A DNA stretch of 64,000 nucleotides from Akebia trifoliata. Lineage: Eukaryota > Streptophyta > Magnoliopsida > Ranunculales > Lardizabalaceae. The stretch covers positions 20,032,586-20,096,585 of the forward strand of contig CM030707.1 in assembly GCA_017979445.1 (NCBI GenBank), in the 5' to 3' direction. The notes under the pieces were generated by a model that searched no databases, was not told the DNA's origin, and saw only the letters and a program-made list of their open reading frames with translations. The translations under genes and the position numbers were made by a program. Shown here piece after piece: positions 35,262 through 43,539 of the stretch; within the stretch, counting starts at the first letter, position 1, and each line of letters begins with the position of its first letter.

Positions 35262-38002
35262 TTATTTTTCTCCCATGCTCATATACGTGCACATCCCATC
35301 TAACAATCATACAGATTCTTGCGTTAATGTTCCACACAGATAAGAGGTAACTAATTGGTGCCTAAGAAGCTAGAAATGTATGTATGCCTGTACACATAAA
35401 TCATGACTTTTTGTTACATGTTCATTGTACGAACATAATGGAGATGGCATTTCTAAGATGGATGGGTAGCAAGAGAAGGAAAGACAACTAGAAAGGTGTA
35501 GATTTAAGAGAATTCAGTTGTAGACAAAATATTTCCATGCACTAGAGTTAGATTATTGTCATTAGCACAACCACAGCCTTATCCCAGAAATTTGGGGACG
35601 ATTATACCACCATAGTAGTATTCAACAAAATAATGTCTGGTGGATGTATTGCACATCCTTTACAAATACATGTAAACCGAAGGTTGCACAAGTCAAAACG
35701 TGTATCGGAACATTTTGACATGCTTATGGAGGTAGATATGTGTTGACAAACTCTAAATGTTCTACATTTCCAGACAGATAGATAAATAGTCAATACACTC
35801 TCACACAGACACTTCTTGCTTAGATGTGTTGAAGTTTATAGCAATTAGAACAATGACCCTGTCCATGTCGTGGTCATTGATCTAAAGTTAAGAACTGATG
35901 TCATTGTAACTAGAGTTCCAAAATTCAGAGTTGACCTTGAATTGGTAAAAGGACTTGCCTAGGGATATTTTATATTTGATAAGATGCACTCTACCATAAT
36001 TTGTAATCCATATATCGTTATTAATCTGTGATATGGAGGTTTTATTTTCTTTTATTTTTGATTAAGCATATTATTAAAGAGCCAAAAGAAAAGGATACAA
36101 CATGTTAAGAGGTCGAGAAGATCCACCCAGAATAAGGAAAAATGCAATCACAGTTGCTATCTCTTCTTGTACACCATTACATCCCATCTAAAGACAACAT
36201 CTTTGATATTTATCATAGAGAAGAAGACAAACATAAAAACCTAAAATTTTACTATGAATCTCGAGGAATTTTTTGAGTATTTAAGTAAAAATAACCTAAA
36301 TTTTGGTGGAAAAGTTTTTAAGACAAATAAACTTCGCCATTGGGATCTGAATAACCAAGAGAACTAGTTTAGACTGTAAGTTTGTTTAAATCTGAGTTAA
36401 GACGAAAACAATAGAAAACCTTGAGATGCATGTAACCAATCGTTAAATCGAGATTTTTTTTCTAGAAAATCTGATCACACAAACACGTAGACCTCAAAAA
36501 AAAAAAAAAAAACTAAGAATTGATTATAAATGCATCGAGTTGGACACCCGATGATCAAAACAAGAGCTCGCAAGTATCATTGACCAAGTCAAGTCGAAGT
36601 TGATTGACCAAGGTCAATCAGAAGCTTGTGGTACGTGCATCAGCTAGCCACAAAATCAAGAAATAACAGTGGGGTTCCACACTGGTTAAGTATTGGGACA
36701 TTCGTTTGCCATGATTGAGGTCGTAAGATCAGTTGTGATTTCTCAACATTCTTATCGAGCACACTATCATTGTTTGTATTATGTAATCTTCTTGTGGTAG
36801 TTGATAAGATTTTTTTATTCAAGTTATGTTTCAATTATTTATTGGTTATCCGATTAAGGTACTTTTCAATTTTTCTCGATGTTTTTAAAATAAAACATGC
36901 ACCATTTCAAACGTGTAGAAAGTTTCATTGTGCAGGTTGTGACTATTTATTTAAAATGTAAGTTTTCTGCTAGATAACTCCCCGTTACTCAACCTACCAG
37001 CCAAACAATTTCAGGATAATTCTTAAAGACGTGTCGCATGAGCAGGAAAATGACATAATTAGCATGTCAAATTGATTATTCTATTTATAATCGTTCCTTG
37101 AAACTACTTATGATATCATGGAGATTTGGTTATTTTTGATAAGATGTTAGAGCCAAATGTTAGCTAGTTGACGTTCTCGTGATGAGATCACGTGCATATC
37201 GCGCCTTGGGATTCATGTTAGAAAAGGGGGGCATGACAGCTTTCATCTTTAGGATAATGGTTTGTGCCTTGAAGTGCCAACTTAGCCAACTTGGTAAGAC
37301 GTGTGGAGTGTTGTCCCCACGTCTTAGGTTCAAACCCTCTTGAACCCAACTTCACCTTTGTTAACCACTAACACTTCACCTATCAACAAAAAATAATGGT
37401 TTGTGCTCTTCTCTTTGCTATCAAAGACCCATCAGTTCTTTTTCTTCTAAAGATGCAAATAAACTACTAACGGAAGAAACCACCATGAACAACCTCTAGA
37501 GGAAAAAGCAGAGGTGAACCGGCCCCTCAAAAAATCCATGACATACCTAGGAAAAACCCAACTAGTCCCAAATTGGTGGACAAAATACCCCCCATACTTC
37601 TTAAGTCTATGCACAATGAAGGACAATATGGTTGACCCCATTTCTCACTCCTTGCACATATCGTAGACATAAACAGTAATTCTTCTTTATCTTATGAAAT
37701 GATCAAATAAATTTAGGGAGGCACTTTGGAACCCTGCAGGTAGCTGGAGACACAAATCTAGAATATATAAGATCTGTTTCAAAATCTTTTCCTTTTTTTA
37801 ATTGTGGAAACTACAAGTTATAAGTATCGTTGGTGGTTGCAATATCTCAGACTTCACTGAGGAGGAGGTGAAGATGATGACTGAAGCAGGTGCTACTGCA
37901 GTTGGTCTTGGGCCACATCGACTACGGGTTGAGACTGCGACGATGGCACTTTTGGCAACTTTAATGTTATGGTCTGATTCACGACTACCATTGGATCCTT
38001 AA
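21217..38002 (+). CDS. RsmE-like: Organelle-type RsmE 16S rRNA (uridine-N3) methyltransferase
   Basis: Exons inferred: 21217-21372, 30851-30924, 32908-33050, 33128-33174, 33788-33896, 34180-34240, 34663-34777, 37851-38002 (about 285 codons). RsmE enzymes are SPOUT-fold methyltransferases that use S-adenosylmethionine to methylate U1498 of 16S-type rRNA. Exon 1 is Arg/Ser-rich ([20 protein letters not shown]), as in a transit peptide, so plastid or mitochondrion is inferred. Motifs in order: [71 protein letters not shown] and [11 protein letters not shown] (SAM-binding knot). Intron 1 begins GC, not GT, and runs 9.5 kb around a copia element. Exon 6 ends in phase 2 (CCCAA|GTGAGT) while exon 7 reads in phase 0 (TTTAG|GTTGCC), so strict GT-AG splicing shifts frame. 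Either one base is missing here or an unusual site is used. Other junctions are in phase. Confidence 0.8.
21380..21411. repeat. (TC)n tract just after the GC splice donor
   Basis: About 15 TC units begin seven bases after the exon 1 boundary of the RsmE gene. It is a microsatellite inside intron 1, and a pyrimidine-rich patch beside the 5' end of the gene. Confidence 0.85.
21562..21627 (-). mobile_element. SINE half carrying the B box
   Basis: On the minus strand this reads GGGTTCGAGTCCA (a good Pol III B box), then AGCTTACCCGTTTAG and an A-rich tail. The matching A-box half is at 27369-27400, on the far side of the copia element. CAAACC is duplicated at both junctions (21622-21627 and 27369-27374). 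The rejoined unit has tRNA-like spacing with an imperfect T stem, hence a SINE and not a tRNA gene. Confidence 0.7.
22281..22964 (-). other. Copia 3' untranslated interior and polypurine tract
   Basis: Between the RNase H fragment and the 3' LTR. The purine-rich TGTGGGGGAAT abuts the LTR on the minus strand. The remainder has no frame of note. Confidence 0.5.
22965..23640 (-). pseudogene. Copia RNase H and RT tail fragment
   Basis: The minus-strand frame at 22965-23237 contains [37 protein letters not shown] and [20 protein letters not shown] with HHKHNTM, the RNase H core with its Asp and Glu positions (S-TMESKF, CDSQA). The segment 23330-23640 continues upstream into RT tail text but is broken by stops. 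Same element as 21628-27368. Confidence 0.8.
23771..24352 (-). pseudogene. Copia reverse transcriptase fragments
   Basis: 24155-24352 encodes [20 protein letters not shown] then [16 protein letters not shown], the N-terminal RT motif. 23771-24001 encodes [19 protein letters not shown], the following conserved block. A frame break between them, and loss of the YVDD region after 23771 (a frameshifted copy may persist near 23760), make the RT non-functional. Confidence 0.85.
24482..25270 (-). pseudogene. Copia integrase domain
   Basis: An open frame of 262 codons. The DDE core is visible: first Asp in [12 protein letters not shown], second in [11 protein letters not shown], and Glu in [19 protein letters not shown]. 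It continues with the typical [17 protein letters not shown] and TPYDLWKRR blocks. It lacks an intact N-terminal zinc-binding region in the same frame, and the following RT is in other frames. This is the best preserved domain of the element. Confidence 0.9.
25415..25825 (-). pseudogene. Copia protease and GAG-pre-integrase region
   Basis: The 136-codon frame contains [20 protein letters not shown]. The aspartic protease signature in copia is normally D-(S/T)-G-A, so the Gly to Arg change (DTRA) should inactivate it. It is followed by [20 protein letters not shown] and [10 protein letters not shown], the usual pre-integrase text. Confidence 0.85.
25874..26702 (-). pseudogene. Copia gag with zinc knuckle
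   Basis: The frame at 25874-26551 ends in [14 protein letters not shown], a CX2CX4HX4C zinc knuckle, preceded by the gag block [20 protein letters not shown] and [20 protein letters not shown]. Upstream, the likely start [18 protein letters not shown] lies near 26665 in a broken frame. Stops separate the two. Confidence 0.85.
27369..27400 (-). mobile_element. SINE half carrying the A box
   Basis: The minus strand reads CTTAGACTGATAGCTCAGAT then GGTTTG. TAGCTCAGATGG is a good Pol III A box. The rest of the SINE, with the B box, is at 21562-21627, separated by the copia insertion. Confidence 0.65.
27490..28175 (+). mobile_element. Two tandem LTR-like units with primer-binding sites
   Basis: Two collinear segments (about 27495-27713 and 27900-28120) share TAGGATTCTTAGAGATTT, AAGTAGATTATA, GGTTTAGGAATAAGAAGTAT-like text, GTGAAATCCT and GCAAGATGT. 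Each is followed within tens of bases by text resembling a primer-binding site: TGGTATTAGAGCAC at 27707 and ATGGTATCATTGAAC at 28159, then CTTTCTTGGTT-AAGGTTGTG. The initiator-Met site is TGGTATCAGAGC. This looks like a decayed small (TRIM-like) or internally deleted copia element. A third unit is at 30460-30760. Confidence 0.6.
28176..28780. other. Intron 1 filler, no gene
   Basis: AT-rich intronic sequence with a short direct repeat (AAGAATCAAGAATTCAAGAG near 28560). No recognisable gene or element. Confidence 0.35.
28780..29100. repeat. Dispersed repeat, inverted copy at 59990-60280
   Basis: The plus strand here and the minus strand of 59990-60280 share AAACCCTAATCCTAA, TTGGATAG-TAATTGAATAAC, ACAAGTTTTGAC, AAAATAAGGCCTAAAGAAAA and TACT-AGACTCAAAT-like text in the same order. 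Noncoding; likely an LTR fragment of one family present in introns of two different genes. Confidence 0.6.
29634..29762. mobile_element. 129-bp foldback MITE in RsmE intron 1
   Basis: The left arm ATGTTGTATGGTTCTTATTC and its extension TTATTATTCAA pair with TTGAATAATAAGAATAAGAA and CTGTATAACAT, about 30 bases per arm with two or three mismatches around a 70-base GC-richer loop. If transcribed with the intron it would fold into a hairpin. Confidence 0.75.
30168..30184. repeat. Poly-C tract
   Basis: A run of about 16 C followed by GGGG inside RsmE intron 1. Such homopolymers are prone to sequencing and assembly length errors. Confidence 0.85.
30460..30760 (+). mobile_element. Third LTR-like unit in RsmE intron 1
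   Basis: Collinear with 27490-28120: GTAATAGGAT, TAATTAGGATGCTTAGATAT, CTTATCTTTAAGGAGTAGGT, GATATAGGTTTAGG-AAATAAG, GGGTGAAATCC and AAGCAAGATGTGCATAGG. It ends about 90 bases before exon 2 of the RsmE gene. Confidence 0.6.
31440..32045 (+). pseudogene. LINE (L1-type) 3' ORF2 fragment
   Basis: Frames read [34 protein letters not shown] and, after breaks, [20 protein letters not shown] with [12 protein letters not shown]. This is the C-terminal zf-RVT-like region of plant non-LTR retrotransposons (W-D-W, then E-S-V-x-H-L-x-x-x-C with the Cys here lost). 5' truncated and full of stops. It sits in intron 2 of the RsmE gene, same orientation. Confidence 0.7.
32543..32667. mobile_element. Cleanest copy of the short GAGAG MITE
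   Basis: The left arm AGAGAGATTCTATTGCCACA and CCAACTTTTGCTAATGCCAC pair with GTGGCGTTAGCAAAAGCTGG and TGTGGCAATAGAAGCTCTCT around a 35-base loop. About 45 bases per arm with few mismatches, so a recent or well-preserved copy. Located in RsmE intron 2. Confidence 0.8.
33202..33489. mobile_element. MITE in RsmE intron 4
   Basis: The left arm GGGTATTTTAGAAACAGCCC and CTGTAAAATTGGTGATAATA pair with TATCACCAATTTTACAGGTG and GTCTTTAAAATACC. The ends resemble plant Mutator-type MITEs. It occupies almost half of the intron between exons 4 and 5. Confidence 0.7.
34921..35109 (-). mobile_element. tRNA-derived SINE in RsmE intron 7
   Basis: On the minus strand it starts near GTATACCACCCGAGTAG, with an A-box-like GTGGAGCAGTGG, a B-box-like GGTTGTGAGATCTAGTC, a body with AGGAATTAGTCCCACTTCCA and an A/T-rich tail. 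TGGTATA occurs at both edges (34914-34920 and 35103-35109) as a possible short target duplication. Confidence 0.55.
35223..35262. repeat. (TC)n(AC)n compound microsatellite
   Basis: About ten TC units run into about ten AC units inside RsmE intron 7. Confidence 0.9.
35270..37253. other. RsmE intron 7 interior
   Basis: No gene found. AT-rich text with scattered short open frames that are not persuasive (for example at 35602 and 36640). The segment at 36060-36180 (AAGAGCCAAAAGAAAAGGAT, ACCCAGAATAAGGAAAAATG) may be a LINE 3' fragment, but I cannot support that. Confidence 0.35.
37268..37392 (+). mobile_element. Intact-looking SINE with 14-bp target duplication
   Basis: A box TTAGCCAACTTGG and B box TAGGTTCAAACCC are well placed, followed by AACCACTAACACTTCACC and a short A tail. 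ATAATGGTTTGTGC is repeated exactly at 37254-37267 and 37393-37406, a classic LINE-machinery target-site duplication. Located in RsmE intron 7, 460 bases before the last exon. Confidence 0.8.
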
Positions 38003-39080
38003 TCCCATTGCAGGTAATCCACTTCTATAATCTCATTTGAGTAAGATTATCTGAAAATGTTGATTTTCTTCTCATCTTTCATCTCTGAACCTTTTCTAGT
38101 GGTTGCAGTTATTTGGCTGGAAGATTTGTGAAGGGTAAGATCAAATCATATGAGTAGGGGTTTTAGCAACAGAGCCTGGGTGAAAGTGGAAATATTTCTT
38201 ATGGCTTGTTTCCACATCAATTTTCTTGGGATGTTGGGTGGTGGTTGTAGCTATCACCCTTAAGATACTGTGGTGTGTAGAGCTCCCCAGGGTTGGCCCA
38301 TGGCTTTTACCGGAGAAGATGAACATCATTCTCTGAACGTTAGGATACATTACTTACATTCAAATATATAAAATGTTAAGCTTAGCACGAATGTGAGCCA
38401 TGCATGTAATGTAATTCAAAGCCTGAGAGCCTCTTCTCGAGAACAAGTTCTAGCTGAGAGCCTGAGACTATAAAAGTGGAGGTTATTGCTTGTCAGAAGG
38501 AACAAATTCTAAAATTTACAAAAAATGAGCTTACTTCTGAGGAAAAACATATTAATAGTCCACGATTGATCAAATTTGAGTGCTTTGTGAGAAATAGGCG
38601 GTATCGTCAAGAAACGTAAATTTTGTACACCATTGTTGTCAACTTTTAGAGGCCCAACTTGATGCATTCTTTTGAGACTTGTTCCAAAGCAGATACAAAA
38701 TAGAAGATGTAATATTTTTGAGAAATTTAGACAAATGCGGAACAATGGTATTTTAAGAAAAATAATTTTTTAACAACTATCCATTACATAACATCTTTCC
38801 TTCTACTTGAAATGACTTTTGCAACAATAAATGGACCTTTCCAATTAGGTGCGAACTTAAGAGGTCCAAATCAGTCAAATGATCATGATCATGGCTCCGG
38901 TGTAAGTAATCAACACTTAATAGGAAATTATTACTCTCACCTCATAAATAGTTGCAACTCTGTTAAAAAAATGACTTATAGCTTTCTGAAGTTAGGCTTT
39001 TCAAACATGCATGGATATAACAACTTCTACAACTATAAGTTTCCAACTTTCACACCTGTAAATACTTTTCTTTTGGTTTT
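38003..39080. other. Downstream flank of the RsmE gene
   Basis: Probable 3' UTR, then AT-rich intergenic sequence. A 112-codon frame beginning at 38812 runs into the LTR fragment at 39085 and has low-complexity N/Y/S content, so I do not call it a gene. Confidence 0.35.
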
Positions 39081-39084
39081 TTGC

Positions 39085-39530
39085 ATAAGCTCAGTTGATC
39101 AACTTGTCAACCCGATTGTAGTAGTGGTAGATGATGGGCTAGTGTTCTAAGGGATTTTATGTCTTTGGATATTTCCTAGAACTTTAATGAGAGATTCTAT
39201 ATCAAATCTAAATATAGAGATGGCCTTTCTAGGACCAAATGAAGTGTTATTTAAAAAATTACTAAAATAACCCTGATAGTTATAGGCTACATTACCCTTG
39301 TGAAAACATTCTCAAACACACGAAATAACGATTTAAAAAATTCAACAAACTTGAAAAAAAAAAAATTACCCCATGGGCTCGCACCCATTTCACATTGAAA
39401 ATCACAAGCAACGTTAAATTGATATTTCCAATGAATTCATCATGAAAATCTGATTCTGAAACATCCCAAAACCTTCAAATGACCACAAAAAGTGAAATCC
39501 CTTTTGAAGGTAAAACGACACTTTAATAAA
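39085..39530 (+). mobile_element. Fragment of the 46.8-48.6 kb LTR family
   Basis: Collinear with 46835-47375. Shared: TTGATCAACTTGTCAACCCG, CTACATTACCCTTGTGAAAA against CTACGTTACGCTTAGGAAAA, CTCAAACACACGAAATAAC, ATTTCCAATGAATTCATCA, GATTCTGAAACATCCC and GTGAAATCCCTTTTGAAGGT. Only the 5' third of the LTR is present. Confidence 0.7.
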
Positions 39531-39534
39531 CAGG

Positions 39535-40042
39535 TTGGATTTGAGTTTAAGGTTTTGACACACGATTATTAAACAGGTTGGGTAAATTTTTAGAGTACTC
39601 TTACCTCAACAAGACATGACCCGAGCCATTGTCACCAATACATGTCACTAATGTTTCAAGTTGACATGCATACAACCCGGCCCAATAACCCTTAAATGTA
39701 CCCATTTAAGGGTTTTTGTATTTTATTTGGCTGGTGGAACTGTATTTATGTTTTGTATTATTACTTATTTATGTTAATGGTAGGTTGGTAGATATGAGTT
39801 GTAATCATGTTTGGGCCGTAATCGCATTTATGTTTATGTTCGGGTCATAATCATGTTCGAATTGTTATCATGTCGTGCTCACAAGTTATACAGGCTCACC
39901 TGAACATGACATAAACCAACATGTTTACTAACTGGCTACACGGGTCATGTTCGGGTTGGGTAATTTTTCGGAATAATTGTAGGTTTTACCTCATCAACAC
40001 GACTTGAACACAAACACGACTTGACCCAACCCATTGCCACCC
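39535..40042. repeat. Two related copies of a GGGTGGCAATGG-type repeat
   Basis: The tail TTACCTCAACAAGACATGAC with CCGAGCCATTGTCACC (39600-39636) recurs as TTACCTCATCAACACGACTT with GACCCAACCCATTGCCACCC (39986-40042). The interior carries many GGGTC, CATGTT and CGGGTT motifs, as in common hAT-like plant repeats. Noncoding. Confidence 0.5.
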
Positions 40043-40151
40043 ATAAATCAAATGCACTGCTGAGATGAGATGGGTGTAAAAACACAAATTCCCAAGAGCA
40101 TTGTTTTTGAAATCTCTAGGAATAGCTTCCCATCTCAGCCTTTTGTTAAAG

Positions 40152-40335
40152 AGAGAGCCTCCAACCCATTTTTGAGGAAATTATTTTCTTTATTTCGAAT
40201 TTTCTATCGTTTATTAATAGGAGAAAGTTTGAATGTGAAAATCTTTTAGTGAAGGAGAGCCTCCAACTATCCTTTGAGGATAATATTTTCCTAATATTTA
40301 TTGTTGAAAGTTTAAATGTGCAAATCTTTATAAAG
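40152..40335. repeat. Imperfect tandem duplication about 105 bp
   Basis: GAGAGCCTCCAACCCATTTT (40152) and GAGAGCCTCCAACTATCCTT (40255) start two copies that both run through TTGAGGA, GAAAGTTTGAATGTGAAAAT or GAAAGTTTAAATGTGCAAAT and CTTTTA/CTTTAT. Noncoding. Confidence 0.6.
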
Positions 40336-40768
40336 ATTCTGAACATTTAATTGATCTTTTAAAGACAATTTTACCCATATTGGTTACCATGTGGGTACAT
40401 GGAGTCATATGTTATTATTATTATTTTTTAAATTAAATGTTATTTTATCCATTTTAGTTTTTCTTTGGGTCCACCCCCACAGCCCATATGGAAAGATATT
40501 TATTATTATTTGTTGAACTATTACTGATATGAATCTGTACTTAGAACCATAGATTTTTTCCTCGAGATACAAGTGACAAGCGTCTATAATTCTGAGTACA
40601 GCTCCACGTCAGCTCAGTGTGCAGAGTTCTTAGAAATAAACTGATGTCTAGAATATCGGATTTATATTCATTTTTCCATAAGACGACATCCAAAAGTTGT
40701 TAACATGAAGAAGACAGGATGAGAAGGGGTTGAATTGGGCCGGCCATCAGCCTTCTTTGATTATATCA

Positions 40769-40791
40769 TCTCTCTCTCTCTCTCTCTCTCT
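40769..40791 (+). promoter_or_regulatory. (TC)n pyrimidine patch before the small gene
   Basis: Eleven TC units, 46 bases upstream of the ATG at 40837. Plant leaders and core promoters commonly carry such patches. A second CT run follows the stop codon at about 41328-41346. Confidence 0.45.
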
Positions 40792-40836
40792 TATTCTTGT
40801 GCAATAGCCATCTTTTTCTCTTATTGTGTTGGATAA

Positions 40837-41304
40837 ATGAGCAACAAAGCAAAAAACCAAAGCAAGCTGAAACGATACATGAAGGCACCCATTAGAGTCC
40901 TGTGTATGGTCAGGGACTTGTACATCCGAAGCGTGACCGATTGTGGTGGGACTATCGCTTATGGCAGCGCCATGGGCTGTCCTACTTCATCCATCTCTTC
41001 CTTGCCCAAGAGCTTTAGCACAAATTCATCGAGATTTAATGATAAGGATCTCGAGGAGCTGGTTCGGGCTGCATCACAGAAGGGTACTCCAAGGAACAAA
41101 GTTGATACAAATATTCGACAGCCGCAGCAATCATCGGTGAGATCCAATGTAATGCGAAGAAGTTTTACTGTTGGGATAGGGAGAATTGATGAAGACAAGC
41201 CCTGTGATTTTGAAGACATTAAGGGGAAGCCTCAATTTTTGTTTCCAAGAAGCAAAAGCTATGAGGTCTCGAACAGGACTAATGTTTTGGCTCATAACTC
41301 ATAG
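40837..41304 (+). CDS. Small plant-specific protein of unknown function
   Basis: Single exon of 155 residues. Start chosen at the first ATG, which follows an in-frame stop and a CT-rich leader. Visible features: a basic N-terminus (NKAKNQSKLKRYMKAPIRVL), then VRDLYIRSVTDCGG, a Ser-rich stretch (residues 50-66), a helical acidic segment DKDLEELVRAASQKG (about 69-83), MRRSFTVGIGRIDEDKPCDF (about 107-126) and FPRSKSYEVSNR near the end. I recognise the overall pattern (MKAP-RVL-ARD-YVRSM-DC near the start, VGIGRIDEDKPC in the C-terminal half) as a conserved uncharacterised plant family. No catalytic motif, signal peptide or membrane segment. Reads open without breaks and has codon use unlike its repeat surroundings. 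Confidence 0.8.
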   Translation: MSNKAKNQSKLKRYMKAPIRVLCMVRDLYIRSVTDCGGTIAYGSAMGCPTSSISSLPKSFSTNSSRFNDKDLEELVRAASQKGTPRNKVDTNIRQPQQSSVRSNVMRRSFTVGIGRIDEDKPCDFEDIKGKPQFLFPRSKSYEVSNRTNVLAHNS

Positions 41305-41603
41305 ATATGTTAGCTAAGGGAAAACTCTCTCCCTCTCTCTCTCTCTTTGTGTAAAGTGTTGTAATAATGGATTTTAGTTATTGTTACAGTTTGGTAATTG
41401 ATTTGCTTTTGAATTTGTTCCCTTTTGCTTCCTTAATATAATGCGAATCATTTGGTTTAATATGGTTGAAAATTGAAAATAAAAAATGATAAGATTTCCA
41501 AGGATTAAATTCAAATCTTTGGGTTGTTCATAAATTGATGAATCCTTAGGCTTCATCAAAACTACTCTGGTAAATTTTATTTGTTTTGAGGTATATTTTG
41601 TGA
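41305..41603. other. 3' flank of the small gene
   Basis: Contains a CT run (41328-41346) and AT-rich sequence likely to hold the 3' UTR and polyadenylation signals. Nothing else supported. Confidence 0.4.
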
Positions 41604-42124
41604 TAGATATAATGTATGCAATATAATAATAATGTGCATGAGATACACCGTATCAATATTCCTAAGAATTTAATTCAATTAAAGGTGTACTCGGATGCAC
41701 AAAATCATGTTCATACGAGGATAAGGATTAAGATTTGGATAGATTTAATTGAATTAAATCTATCCAAATCTTAATCCTTATCCTCGTATGAATTAAATCT
41801 ATCCAAATCTTAATCCTTATCCTCGTATGAACATGATTTTGTGTATCAGAGTACATGTTATTACAATGCGTGGTCATATATAATACTCTAAAATCTTGGT
41901 GTAGACTCAAGTTGATCAATGATCAACATGAGTTTGCTCAAATCGATAGCCTCTAAGAGAAAAATTATCAAATAAGATCCACTAATAGAGAAAGACAATC
42001 AATCAATTCAATCTAATATACCTTATTGATCTTATTTGATGCAAATCTAGATCTTCAATACCTGTGATGAGATACACTGTAACATTGATATGGTGCATCT
42101 CATGCACATTATTATATTGCATAC
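41604..42124. mobile_element. TIR element with central palindrome
   Basis: The ends TGTATGCAATATAATAATAA with GTGCATGAGATACACCG and GGTGCATCTCATGCAC with ATTATTATATTGCATACA are inverted repeats of about 45 bases. A near-identical end fragment recurs at 42345-42390. The interior contains the exact palindrome at 41686-41850. Noncoding and non-autonomous; superfamily not assigned. Confidence 0.65.
41686..41850. repeat. Near-perfect palindrome with one arm partly duplicated
   Basis: The left arm runs from GTACTCGGATGCACAAAATC through CGAGGATAAGGATTAAGATT to GGATAGATTTAATT. The right arm is its complement, but a 39-base block (AATTAAATCTATCCAAATCT to CCTCGTATG) occurs twice in direct tandem on the right side. 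Three copies of one block therefore exist: one inverted and two direct. Confidence 0.85.
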
Positions 42125-42867
42125 AAAAACTTATCTCTGTTAAATGGAGATAATTTTTTTGATTTTGTTTTTGGACGGGTGTATCTGGACCCATAGGCAC
42201 AATTAGGGGCCAAGGAAATTGGCCTATTAAAGCATCATATCTCACCCAAATCCCTCAAGTACATGCAATAACCCACATAAATTGAGATAATTCTTGTGGG
42301 TGGCCAACAAGGGGCCTTAAACTCAAGACTTAATTGAGATAGATTATTGTATGCAATGTTATAGTGTATCTCGTCATATACATTGAAGATCTAAATTTGT
42401 AACAATTAGAATCAATTAAATATATATGGTAGATTGAATTGATTGTCTTTCCATATTAGTTGATCTTCTTCCAATCTACTAGAGTTTGCCTATGCTAACA
42501 CATGAGCATCCTTAAAGGTGTAAAAGAGGAAAAATATAAAATAAAGTTAGAGGGGTATTATTGTAAGGGTGTTAATGGGTTGGTTCCGGTTAGGAAATAT
42601 ATATAGTATAGATGTACCAAGATATTACAGAAGGAAGGAAGGAAGGAATATCCAATACAAAATGTGTTGGGAATATGTACTTTGACTTGAAATTCACACA
42701 AGTTTACCTAAATGGGAAGGGACTGCATTATATTTAAAGATAATTAAAAATGTACTAACTAGATAAGATAATTTTAAATCCCTAATAATAATCTTTTGAG
42801 TTATATAAGTTTTTTTTTTTTATCTAATTAAAAATACCATTATAGTAATGACTCAATCTTAATAGAT
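42125..42867. other. Gene-less AT-rich stretch
   Basis: Holds a fragment of the preceding TIR element (42345-42390) and a (GGAA)n run at 42631-42648. No gene seen. Confidence 0.4.
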
Positions 42868-43324
42868 AAATACTATCTTATTGATGCTGGATATATGTTT
42901 AGGTGTGGACTTATTGTGTCTTACAAAAATATGTGTTACCACTTAAAAGAATATTCTACATATGTACTAGAGAATACTCAAGAGATATTTAATCATCGAT
43001 ACACATCTGTACACAATGAAATTGAGAGCTTTTTTGGAGTATTGAAGAAAATATTTCATATTATAAAAAATATGACAGAGCTCACATACTCAGTTGACAC
43101 ACAATAAAAGATAATTTTAGCATGTTGTTCTCCATAATTTCTTAATAGGTACTGACCCTGAGGAGAATCTTACTACTAAAGTAGATCGAATGATTATGAA
43201 TGAGCCTGAATCTTAAGAAAATGTTTGTTCTTGAGACAATGATGATGATGATGACTTTAAAAAATGAGAAATTTTAAGGGATAATATATCAGTTGCCCTG
43301 TGGAATGATTATGTATTGAATTAA
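42868..43324 (+). pseudogene. PIF/Harbinger transposase C-terminal remnant
   Basis: Reads YYLIDAGY with the second DDE-type Asp context, YHLKEYS, IFNHRYTSVHNEIESFFGVL and KKIFHIIKNMTELTYSVDTQ. After a frameshift come GTDPEENLTTKVDRM and REILRDNISVALWNDY. In active elements the block is typically RNVIER-FGVLKKRF, so the catalytic Glu region is still recognisable. Stops and frameshifts abolish function. The N-terminal half is missing. Confidence 0.8.
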
Positions 43325-43539
43325 ATGTGATTTTGAATTATTTTTCATGACATGTGAAATTATAGTTGAATGATTGTATTATAAGACCATGTTCAAATAT
43401 GATTTTAAATTTTGGTTGTGAACATATTTAATGCTAGATATATGTGTTGGATATCTTATTATGTTGCATAATAATTTATTGTGTTACAAATTATGGCTTA
43501 CTTAATTAGTATAGTTCTTTATTTTTGTATATATTTAAA

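Noticed and set aside
38812..39150. 112-codon open frame after the RsmE gene
   Set aside because: It runs into the 39085-39530 LTR fragment, is rich in N/Y/S and resembles no family.
41728..41919. Minus-strand frame with a repeated HTRIRIKIWIDLI motif
   Set aside because: The repeat is the translation of the palindrome's duplicated block, not a protein.
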